Virus record (IMG/VR): IMGVR_UViG_3300009159_000119
Span: 1 to 42,995 of that record
Reading direction: 5' to 3' (one strand)
Origin: a virus
DNA: 42,995 nucleotides
A program made the translations under genes and the position numbers. The notes under the pieces are model-generated. The model made no database searches. It had not been told where the DNA came from and was given only the letters and a program-made list of their open reading frames with translations. Below are positions 20,998 through 27,784 of this stretch, piece after piece (positions within the stretch are counted from its first letter, which is position 1; each line of letters begins with the position of its first letter).

Positions 20998-21096
20998 TCA
21001 GTCGTAATCGTGGTCATCTCGACCACAGACGTAGCCAATGATAAATCCAAGGATTAATGACATGGCAATGGTTAGGAGTATGGCGGTGGTAGTCAT
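20998..21096 (-). CDS. 32-aa membrane peptide
   Basis: Starts at ATG 21096 in an ATGA overlap with the upstream gene; the sequence before it carries an AAGGAGGA Shine-Dalgarno. The product is almost one membrane span (MTTTAILLTIAMSLILGFII) followed by GYVCGRDDHDYD. The coupling and SD support translation. Possibly a small holin-like or Rz-type peptide; not provable here. Confidence 0.55.
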   Translation of the reverse strand: MTTTAILLTIAMSLILGFIIGYVCGRDDHDYD

Positions 21097-21356
21097 GGGG
21101 ATTTTGCGTCCTCCTTCATTGCGGCGTACACGCGGCGATAGCGTATGCCGAGCAACACCGTTTGCGCCCATCGGTGCAAAAAGCACGGCGCGGTTGTAAG
21201 CGTGAATGTAAGCTCAAAACTTCCGGTTAAAGACATCTGCCATAAATACTCCGGCGAACGCAAAATGTAGAGGCCATGTTTTGCGCCCACGGTATTACCG
21301 AATCGCCTCCCGAAAATGTAGATTTCGAGCCGGTCGGCTAAGAGTTTGAGTTTCAT
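21093..21356 (-). CDS. Hypothetical protein (87 aa)
   Basis: Starts at ATG 21356 (MKLKLLADRLEIYIFGRRFG) with an AAGGAGGG SD inside the end of the gene before. It looks like a small beta-rich domain followed by RWAQTVLLGIRYRRVYAAMKEDAKSP. The last codons, for KEDAKSP, carry the SD of the next gene. No family is recognised. Confidence 0.6.
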   Translation of the reverse strand: MKLKLLADRLEIYIFGRRFGNTVGAKHGLYILRSPEYLWQMSLTGSFELTFTLTTAPCFLHRWAQTVLLGIRYRRVYAAMKEDAKSP

Positions 21357-21940
21357 TGCGCGCCCTCCTTCAGCGCGGCCTGCCACGCCTCAATGCGTTC
21401 TGCCGTGACCAATTTGTCGGCTCCGAAATAGGTGGAGATTGCGTCTGTGAGAGCGGTGGTAATTCTCTCCAGTCGCGCCCGCTCGGCGGCGAGTTCGGCG
21501 TCAAGCTTCAGCGTTGCAAGCCGGTAGCGTTCGGATTTCTCTCGCTCGGCGGCGAGTTCGGCCTCGGCTTTCATGGCTCGTTTTAGTTCTTTGTTCCACT
21601 GCGCGAGGGCGACGGTTTCATTGGCCTCGGCGCGTTCGGCGCGGGCGCGGAGTTCGGCCACCTCGTTCGGGATGGACTCGATGAAGCCTACGGAGACGGT
21701 GGGCGTGCAGAAAGCGCCGTTGCCGATCGCCGCGCAAATCTGCGGGAAGACGGCGCGGAGCTGGTCGCGCTCGGTGGTGAGTTGAGCGCGGAGTTTGTCG
21801 CACGCCTTGGCCTCGCTGTCGGCGATAAGTTGATGGGCCGGGCCGTCCGATTGTTCGAAGTCGTCAAAAATCTCGTCGTGCGCGAGGTTGAACAGCTTCG
21901 TCCAGAGCGCCTTGTGCTCCTCGGGTGTGGGTGTGTTCAT
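21353..21940 (-). CDS. Coiled-coil protein, paralogue of the next gene (195 aa)
   Basis: Starts MNTPTPEEHKALWTKLFNLAHDEIFDDFEQ. Most of it is heptad-rich (ELRARAERAEANETVALA, then ELKRAMKAEAELAAERE, LDAELAAERARLERI), so a long coiled coil is expected. The segment ERAEANETVALAQWNKELKRAMKAEAE (in pieces) closely matches ERAETVAIAHWNGALERAMKAEAE of the gene at 21937. The gene starts in an ATGA overlap with that paralogue. Function unknown. Confidence 0.65.
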   Translation of the reverse strand: MNTPTPEEHKALWTKLFNLAHDEIFDDFEQSDGPAHQLIADSEAKACDKLRAQLTTERDQLRAVFPQICAAIGNGAFCTPTVSVGFIESIPNEVAELRARAERAEANETVALAQWNKELKRAMKAEAELAAEREKSERYRLATLKLDAELAAERARLERITTALTDAISTYFGADKLVTAERIEAWQAALKEGAQ

Positions 21941-22368
21941 GGTTTTGCCTCGTTCAGAACTGTAAGCATTTTTGCGGCTGTTTCCCTGTCTGTCCCATCG
22001 TGAAAAAACTGCACGCTGGCACGGTTGATTATGTCGTTACACCGCTCCACCTCGGCGCGGAGGAGGTCGCGCTCGGCCTCGGCTTTCATAGCGCGTTCAA
22101 GCGCACCGTTCCAATGAGCGATCGCAACGGTCTCGGCGCGTTCGGCTTTCTCGGCGCGGGCGAAGTAGTGGTGCGCCCACTTCGCCTGATCGGCCTCGGC
22201 TGTATTCAACCACTCCACCTCGGCGCGGAGTTGGTCGCGCTCGGCGGTGAGGGCGGTGAGTTCGCGTTCTAAAGTGCGGGCGAAGTTTGGGCAAACGGTG
22301 TTGTGACCTGCGGCGAACGTCAGCTTGACCGCCGCGTTCGTGCGGGGTGTGGGTGTGGGCGTGCTCAT
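21937..22368 (-). CDS. Coiled-coil protein (143 aa)
   Basis: ATG 22368 (MSTPTPTPRTNAAVKL) is preceded by GGAGG at good spacing; an in-frame codon at 22410 is less likely. It has a coiled coil (ERELTALTAERDQLRAEVE) and a C-terminal ATVxxL-type helix. It is a tandem paralogue of the downstream gene. Just upstream, another frame reads SLNTPTEDAK-stop across the SD and start, like the ends of the neighbouring genes, which suggests the remains of a third copy. Confidence 0.65.
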   Translation of the reverse strand: MSTPTPTPRTNAAVKLTFAAGHNTVCPNFARTLERELTALTAERDQLRAEVEWLNTAEADQAKWAHHYFARAEKAERAETVAIAHWNGALERAMKAEAERDLLRAEVERCNDIINRASVQFFHDGTDRETAAKMLTVLNEAKP

Positions 22369-22406
22369 TTCGCGTCCTCCGTAGGTGTGTTGAGGGATGG
22401 ATTTAT

Positions 22407-22628
22407 TCACGAAGATTTTTTCCGCATTTCCATGATCATGGAGTGCTCTTCATCAGTGATGAACACTTTCCTTATGCCCATGCTAATTAGCATTTTACTG
22501 ATACTGCTTGCGTGTAGCGAATTGAACGATTTTGCGAGACCTCCCGATAGGACATGTTTTCGAAGTTCGGTCCTCAACTTATCTTCGGGAGTTTTTTTCT
22601 TACCGTAGGTGTATATTCGAGTGCTCAT
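22407..22628 (-). CDS. Small hypothetical protein (73 aa)
   Basis: Starts MSTRIYTYGKKKTPEDKLRTEL; basic and helical, with a possible HTH-like middle (GGLAKSFNSLHASSISKML). It is more AT-rich than its neighbours. No family recognised. A DNA-binding role is a guess from the charge. Confidence 0.5.
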   Translation of the reverse strand: MSTRIYTYGKKKTPEDKLRTELRKHVLSGGLAKSFNSLHASSISKMLISMGIRKVFITDEEHSMIMEMRKKSS

Positions 22629-22636
22629 TTTTGAGT

Positions 22637-23014
22637 CTAAGTTTTATAGGCTATAAAGTAATTTTCTACGCGTTGCCCGTAATCGTCTCGGTCGGGATTT
22701 TTTCTGCGGGCCAGTGCTCCACTCCAACCGCGATTCCACATCAACGCTAAAAGGTACGGAGTGGGTTGAATGTCCAAAACGTGTAATCGGCGAATGAATT
22801 TGATCAGACGTTGTTCGGCCAATTCACGAGAGAATGTTCGGTTTGCAGCTTTATTAAATTCTTCTTTGGTCTCCTCTGACCAAGCGGCTTTTGACCATTG
22901 TAGCCCACCCCCCGCCGAGGTCCACGAGGAGTTTTCAACAGCTTCGATGGCCCGAACCAATCGAGGGACGTCTGGGTTTCCTGCAAAGCCTAGAATGAGT
23001 GCGAGACCGATCAT
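22637..23014 (-). CDS. Lysozyme-like protein (putative muramidase/transglycosylase fold)
   Basis: 125 aa from ATG 23014 in an ATGA overlap with the recombinase gene. PRLVRAIEAVENSSW resembles the opening helix with catalytic Glu of phage lysozyme-like proteins (usual AIxxxExG); TPYLLALMWNRGWSGAL resembles the later LAxxWNxG block, and DYGQRVENYF resembles the closing YAxRVxNLY helix. The glycine-rich active-site strand is not clear. A role as endolysin or virion lysozyme is possible, but a non-enzymatic relative is equally possible. Confidence 0.4.
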   Translation of the reverse strand: MIGLALILGFAGNPDVPRLVRAIEAVENSSWTSAGGGLQWSKAAWSEETKEEFNKAANRTFSRELAEQRLIKFIRRLHVLDIQPTPYLLALMWNRGWSGALARRKNPDRDDYGQRVENYFIAYKT

Positions 23015-23619
23015 ATGGGGCTGTTCGTCCTCGCAGTCTGAGCCAATCGGAAAGCAGTTGATACCGATACCCCACCCAAGCGGTTGGCCAGCTCGCGCAC
23101 TTGAGTCGCGCCCTCCTTGAGCCACTGATCCACGATTTCACCGTGGTTCTCAGGCAGACGCTTTGACGGTTTGCCGAGCTTCACGCCTCGTGCCTTTGCC
23201 GCTGCAAGGCCAGCCTTGGTGCGCTCGATGATGAGCGAACGCTCGAACTCAGCCACAGCAGCAAGGACGTGCATCTGGAGTCGTCCTGCGGGGTTGGCTT
23301 TGGAAGTGTCGATCCCTTGACCGGGGCACACCAGCGCCACCCCATGCTTGTCAAACTCCGCTACGAGCTGGGCAAAGTGCGAAAGCGACCGCGCCAGACG
23401 GTCCAACTTCACGACAAGAACCGCGTCGTACCGCTTTTGCCGGACCTGTGCCAGCATCTTGTCCAGTGCAAGACGGGTCGACCTAGAACCCGAAATTGTG
23501 TCGACGAACGTGTCGGCCACAATCCAGCCACGTTGGGCGGCGTAGGCTTGAAGCTCCATTTTCTGAGGATCAGTTGTCTGATCGTCGGTAGAGACTCTGA
23601 GGTATAAGGCAATTTTCAT
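23011..23619 (-). CDS. Serine recombinase (resolvase/invertase type)
   Basis: 202 aa from ATG 23619 (MKIALYLRVSTDDQTTDPQ) with Ser10 as nucleophile. The catalytic core is complete: YLRVSTDDQ, AVLVVKLDRLARSLSHFAQLV and GRLQMHVLAAVAEFERSLI with the E-R-x-x-I segment, then ERTKAGLAAAKARGVKLG and a C-terminal HTH (TQVRELANRLGGVSVSTAFRL). The size is that of resolvases/invertases, not of large serine integrases, so roles include dimer or concatemer resolution, DNA inversion, or a mobile element. No inverted recombination sites were recognised nearby. Confidence 0.9.
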   Translation of the reverse strand: MKIALYLRVSTDDQTTDPQKMELQAYAAQRGWIVADTFVDTISGSRSTRLALDKMLAQVRQKRYDAVLVVKLDRLARSLSHFAQLVAEFDKHGVALVCPGQGIDTSKANPAGRLQMHVLAAVAEFERSLIIERTKAGLAAAKARGVKLGKPSKRLPENHGEIVDQWLKEGATQVRELANRLGGVSVSTAFRLAQTARTNSPI

Positions 23620-23667
23620 GGAACTCACTCTGGTTCGATGACCCCCCACATGTAAAGAAAAATCTTA

Positions 23668-23856
23668 TTAAGATTTGAATTTAGGAGGGGAAAAATCTTC
23701 GGGTTTGATTGCTTTATTCCGAGATTCTACGACTAATAGCCGTACGACATCGAACAGGCTTTTGAGCTTTCGTTCTCGGGCAATTCGCAAGAGCGCGTCC
23801 CGCTCACGAGGGTAGACGGAAAAGGTCAGAGGTGCGGCAAGATGCTTTCCGTTCAT
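23668..23856 (-). CDS. Small ribbon-helix-helix-like protein
   Basis: 62 aa from ATG 23856; an in-frame GTG at 23871 is an alternative. LTFSVYPRERDALLRIARERKLKSLFDVVRLLV (in one run of two helices after a strand) fits the ribbon-helix-helix pattern of CopG/Arc-type repressors. It lies between TerL and the serine recombinase. It may regulate either gene. Confidence 0.5.
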   Translation of the reverse strand: MNGKHLAAPLTFSVYPRERDALLRIARERKLKSLFDVVRLLVVESRNKAIKPEDFSPPKFKS

Positions 23857-23886
23857 TGGTTTAGGGGTCACAATCTTAATAATTTG

Positions 23887-25872
23887 TCAATCCTTCATCA
23901 TGTCTCCAGTCGAGGCGATACCGGAGTCCATGCCCGACATACTAGCACCACCAAACGCCATCTCGAACCCCTCCCAATCGGAGGACTGGTCTCGTCGAAC
24001 CTCACCGATGACCTTGGTATCTTTGGCTCTCGGTACGAGGGAAGGTACGCGCATTCGAGCAACGTGGAGCATGATGAGGAAAGAGTCGGCTCGGTCTGGA
24101 GACGTTTCTCCGGTGCGGGCCTTGTAGGAGTCTTTCGGCTCGACCGATTGCCTCTTGCCGATCCCCACCTTCATTCCTCCGCGACGACCCGCGAGTTCGT
24201 CGCTGGTCTTGATGTCCACGCCTCGGCCAATGCGGACGATATCATACTCAAAAAGTTTTGCGCCAGCCATCCAGAGCTCGGTGGCGGTGCGGTCGTAAAG
24301 CTCTTTTGGGGTCTCGGTATCCTCGTCGGCGATCTTTACTTCCGATGGGCTGGACGCGTACTCCACTCCCAGAATCGGGGCCAATCCCTCGGCATCTTCT
24401 GACAATGGTCCGACCTTGTTTCCCCATTGACGACGTATGACGTCATGCACTCCACGACCCGTACCCGTTTTATCGATACCAAAATTCTCCGGAAGCAGGT
24501 GCAAGACTTTGCACCGGCTCATGTTTTCGTCCGCGACGTCTTGAGTATCGCCATGCGGCAGGATCGCAGTGGCGTCGGCTTGGATCTTGATCGCGGGCTC
24601 AGGCAGGTCGTGCCGGTCACCCTTGTAGTCGGTCCAGCCCACGGCTCGACCCACGCGACCGATGGTCATGGCAGGCAAATCGCTCGTGAACGCGGGGTCG
24701 GACCCAGCGATGGTTTGAGTAGGACCATCGAAGATCCACTCGCCCTCGGCTCGACGAAGGTGAGCAGAGTTGATGATCGATGTCTGCACGCCCGTTTTTG
24801 GGAATCGACCGTAGACGTAAGTGTAGACGTTGGGGTGCTGGTCGTTGCCACCGGCCTGTGATCGGATAATTTTTTGCACGCCCTCGTACGTGATCATGCG
24901 GGGGAAGATTGTCTTTTTCGCCAATACGTTCTCCGTCCTCATGGCGTTAATTGAGATGACGTGCCAACCGGTTTCCGATTCCCACTCGTCTTGGTCGTCG
25001 GCCACCGCTTCCCATCCACCCACTGGTTTGCAGTTCATCCCATAACGAGACCACTCGTCTTTCGGATTTGCCGCCGCCATAATCTTGATGTGCTCGACCG
25101 AGTCGTCGACCGACGACAACAAGTTGGGGGTATCGTCAAAGATGTTGGCAGGAATTTCCTGCGCCTCGTCGAGGAGGATTCTCAGCCGAGAGTTGTCACC
25201 GAACAACGGGTGAGTCGGACGGTTCTTTATCTTGGCACCCTTCAATTTACCACGCGACTTGGGTCCACCCGGAATGACCAACACGAAAATCCCCATGCCT
25301 CGCTTCTTGTCGAGTGATATGGACTCGGAGTCTATGTTACCCGGCAACGGCAGCACCGACTCAGTGTGCAAACGGACGATATCGGCGAAAAGGTTTTTCT
25401 CAACGTGGTCTTGGGAGTTGGACGCAACTTCGATGCGCGTCCACTCAGGGTCGAGCAGCCAGTCGAGGACACACCACGCGGATGGGGTGAAGGTCTTTCC
25501 AACCGATCCGCAGCCCATGACGTTGATCAAATTTTTAGTGAACAGGGCGTTCCACATCTGTTGCGCGGCCTTGGGCTCGGGCGTGAAAGTTTTCGGACCC
25601 CACAACACAAATGCGGCTGCGACGTAGTCTCGTGCGTACAACAGTGAGTAGACGTAGGCCCACGCCATGGCCTGCATGTCTGACGGCTTCTGCATCGGCT
25701 TGCGGAGCGTCGGGTTGTTCTGGACGTAGCGCATGAACTCCGTGTCTTGAAACATCCGTCCGACCGCATTTGCCAAGGCTGCGGCGTCACTATTTTCCCG
25801 ATACAGAAACAGGTTCTGGTGAATGTAGCGGAGGCTGGCCCGACGGGCCTTGTCGGGAAGTATTACCGGCAT
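23887..25872 (-). CDS. terL: Terminase large subunit
   Basis: A 661-aa packaging motor. The ATPase domain shows a Walker A GCGSVGKT at residues 120-127 and Walker B RILLDEAQE with Asp235-Glu236; MAAANPKDEW is the coupling motif. The RNase H-like nuclease domain begins with AGSDPAF (Asp392), continues with GIDKTGTGRGVHDVI and ends with SPDRADSFLIMLHVAR carrying the last acidic residue. It cuts concatemeric DNA and drives it into the prohead through the portal. It is transcribed leftward, away from the portal and capsid genes, which is unusual. The start overlaps the glycosyltransferase gene by 10 bp. Confidence 0.9.
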   Translation of the reverse strand: MPVILPDKARRASLRYIHQNLFLYRENSDAAALANAVGRMFQDTEFMRYVQNNPTLRKPMQKPSDMQAMAWAYVYSLLYARDYVAAAFVLWGPKTFTPEPKAAQQMWNALFTKNLINVMGCGSVGKTFTPSAWCVLDWLLDPEWTRIEVASNSQDHVEKNLFADIVRLHTESVLPLPGNIDSESISLDKKRGMGIFVLVIPGGPKSRGKLKGAKIKNRPTHPLFGDNSRLRILLDEAQEIPANIFDDTPNLLSSVDDSVEHIKIMAAANPKDEWSRYGMNCKPVGGWEAVADDQDEWESETGWHVISINAMRTENVLAKKTIFPRMITYEGVQKIIRSQAGGNDQHPNVYTYVYGRFPKTGVQTSIINSAHLRRAEGEWIFDGPTQTIAGSDPAFTSDLPAMTIGRVGRAVGWTDYKGDRHDLPEPAIKIQADATAILPHGDTQDVADENMSRCKVLHLLPENFGIDKTGTGRGVHDVIRRQWGNKVGPLSEDAEGLAPILGVEYASSPSEVKIADEDTETPKELYDRTATELWMAGAKLFEYDIVRIGRGVDIKTSDELAGRRGGMKVGIGKRQSVEPKDSYKARTGETSPDRADSFLIMLHVARMRVPSLVPRAKDTKVIGEVRRDQSSDWEGFEMAFGGASMSGMDSGIASTGDMMKD

Positions 25873-26702
25873 TTAACCCCTTCGGCCACAAAATCGATGG
25901 CGGTTCGCCATAGATTTGCGGTGCTTTCGGCACACACCAGTTTCATATTGTCGAATTGTTGATCAGCTAATTCCGCAGCATTGGTCAACGCGACATCGAT
26001 GGCCAAGTCGTCCACATTTGAGAAATATCCGCCCATGTCACTCTCACCCCAAAAACCTACTTTGGTCGATATTGCGGGAACTCCGCAAAGCGCCGCTTCA
26101 AAGGGGCCAAGCGGACCCCCTTCGGATGTTGAGGTGCAAAACAAATAGTCTACGCCATCGTAAAAATCCTGCATTGTCTCGTAAGTGTAGTCGGCGTTGC
26201 TAAATCTAGGCGTTAAATTGTGTCGGGCGCAAATTTCAAGAAACCACTCAGGGCGTTTTGCCGGTCCAAGGATTTGCATGTTCTGGGTTTGCGGATAACC
26301 AATAAATCCCGCAATTCGCTTGCCCGGACGTTTACGTCTTTCAAACCGTCCTGCTCGTGCAGATCCCGGAAGCAGCGCCCCATAGACTTCGGGAACTGCT
26401 CTGGTACACTCTCGTGATACCCCTCCGAAAAACAATGGGGGCCGAGTATCAATGTAATCCCGTACTTCGGGAAGACTTAGCTCTAGGGGGCCACAGCAAA
26501 CATGGATTGCGTTTCGCCCTCTGGTATTGGGCCATCGGGCGCAAGTCGTCAGCGTAAAGCAGATCAGAATCTCGTCATCTGGAAATTCGCGATGATCTCC
26601 CCAGTGGTGCAATCTCAGGTCTTTGTCGGGTAAACATGCTACAAGATCCTTGGCGATTGATCCGGTAGACCAATTGGAATCGCAAATAAGGTGGATTTTC
26701 AT
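25863..26702 (-). CDS. GT-B type glycosyltransferase
   Basis: A 279-aa protein starting MKIHLICDSNWSTGSIAKDLV. The C-terminal half carries YLFCTSTSEGGPLGPFEAAL followed by CGVPAISTKVG, the nucleotide-sugar-binding E-x(7)-E block of GT4-type enzymes. The N-terminal domain is shorter than usual. It is the first gene of the leftward unit that continues with TerL, and faces the rightward virion genes across 62 bases of AT-rich sequence. One of four glycosyltransferase-like genes in the window. Confidence 0.75.
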   Translation of the reverse strand: MKIHLICDSNWSTGSIAKDLVACLPDKDLRLHHWGDHREFPDDEILICFTLTTCARWPNTRGRNAIHVCCGPLELSLPEVRDYIDTRPPLFFGGVSRECTRAVPEVYGALLPGSARAGRFERRKRPGKRIAGFIGYPQTQNMQILGPAKRPEWFLEICARHNLTPRFSNADYTYETMQDFYDGVDYLFCTSTSEGGPLGPFEAALCGVPAISTKVGFWGESDMGGYFSNVDDLAIDVALTNAAELADQQFDNMKLVCAESTANLWRTAIDFVAEGVKCR

Positions 26703-26764
26703 CTCGGTTTGAGTGTAGCTTATTTCCCGACGAGTTCCAGATTAAAATTATTAAGAATTGACCC

Positions 26765-26902
26765 ATGCCCTTCAAATCAAAAGCCCAAGCTCGATATCTT
26801 TTTGCTAAAGAGCCCGAGGTCGCCAAGCGTTTTGCAAAGGACACTCCGTCGATGAAGAACATTCCGGAGAAAAAGATGGCTGAAATTAAAAACAAAAAAT
26901 GA
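26765..26902 (+). CDS. Small conserved phage protein (45 aa, MPFKSKAQ type)
   Basis: Starts at ATG 26765 (MPFKSKAQARYLFAKEPEVA) and ends in an ATGA overlap with the next gene. Very basic. The M-P-x-K-S-x-x-Q-x-R-x-(L/M)-(F/Y)-A opening is a familiar one in small proteins of many phages, usually near portal or structural genes. Function unknown. Confidence 0.75.
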   Translation: MPFKSKAQARYLFAKEPEVAKRFAKDTPSMKNIPEKKMAEIKNKK

Positions 26903-27498
26903 AACTTGGTCGTGGTAGAGTTCCTCCGGGAGGCTGGCATTTCGTGGTCGCACCCAACGTAAAGTTGGAAGCGATAAACGAAGAGACGTTGGTAAAACAA
27001 ATTTTTGAATACCGATTGCGGAACAACCTTTCGGTTGGAGATATTGAGCGGGACATAGATGATTATTACTGCAGGCTCTGGCCCGAGGCTTGCCAGAAGG
27101 AGCCCAAAGATTTTGACAATAGTTCCAACGCGTCTTCCCCGCCTTCGGAACCACTCCTCAATCGAATAGCCCGGTGGGCCGCAATGATGATTCACGGGCA
27201 GTCGAAAGGCGGTTACACCATGTTGTCGGTTGATGAGGCCAATAAGCGGGCAGATGTTTGCGTTGGGTGCCCATGCAATCAACCGTGGAGAGTCGGATGC
27301 TCGGGGTGCAGCAGCTCGACGGCTACGGTGTTGGCTCAACTGCGAAAGCTGCAGTCCACCCGCCAACAGGGCAATTTAATGGCATGTAGCGTAGGTGGGT
27401 GGGACAACGCTACCGCAGCGTTTATCCCCAAAGAGGCTCTAGGTCTGACCGAAGATCAGTTGCAATCGCTCCCAGATAGGTGTTGGAGAAAGTCATGA
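26899..27498 (+). CDS. Cys-rich hypothetical protein (199 aa)
   Basis: The N-terminal part is alpha/beta (GGWHFVVAPNVKLEAINEET) and has a helical DIERDIDDYYCRLWPEACQ. The C-terminal half contains CVGCPCNQPWRVGCSGCSS, then MACSVGG and RCWRKS, a likely zinc-binding cluster. It lies just before the portal gene, and the next gene also has a Cys cluster. Possibly a small virion or connector-associated protein; no family is recognised with confidence. Confidence 0.65.
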   Translation: MKLGRGRVPPGGWHFVVAPNVKLEAINEETLVKQIFEYRLRNNLSVGDIERDIDDYYCRLWPEACQKEPKDFDNSSNASSPPSEPLLNRIARWAAMMIHGQSKGGYTMLSVDEANKRADVCVGCPCNQPWRVGCSGCSSSTATVLAQLRKLQSTRQQGNLMACSVGGWDNATAAFIPKEALGLTEDQLQSLPDRCWRKS

Positions 27499-27779
27499 TT
27501 ATCCGATGGTCTACCCCCGTTAACGTCCTAAAAGCAATTTATCGAGCCGTTCGGCACTTGCTGCAACGCCGACCGGTGTTTGCGCCCCAAGACGTGCAAG
27601 ACGAGCGTTACGCCGCTTGTAGGAAGTGCCCGTGGCACCTCAACGGGCAATGTACCGTTTGCACCTGCTTCATCAGCATGAAGGTGGTTTTGTCGGCGGA
27701 AAGTTGCCCCGACCACCCCCCTCGATGGAAAAAGTTGACTTTCAGTAAACCGGTACCCACAACAACGACAGTCGCGTAA
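27495..27779 (+). CDS. Small Cys-rich protein (94 aa)
   Basis: Starts at ATG 27495, overlapping the stop of the gene before (ATGA). An N-terminal helix (MIIRWSTPVNVLKAIYRAV) is followed by YAACRKCPWHLNGQCTVCTC and later ESCPDHPP, which suggests a zinc ribbon. Together with the preceding gene it forms a Cys-rich pair upstream of the portal. Function unknown. Confidence 0.65.
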   Translation: MIIRWSTPVNVLKAIYRAVRHLLQRRPVFAPQDVQDERYAACRKCPWHLNGQCTVCTCFISMKVVLSAESCPDHPPRWKKLTFSKPVPTTTTVA

Positions 27780-27784
27780 TTGCA

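Noticed and set aside
23011-23619. Insertion sequence or transposon of the IS607/resolvase type
   Set aside because: The recombinase gene has no tnpB-like partner and no terminal repeats were seen; it overlaps phage genes in operon style.
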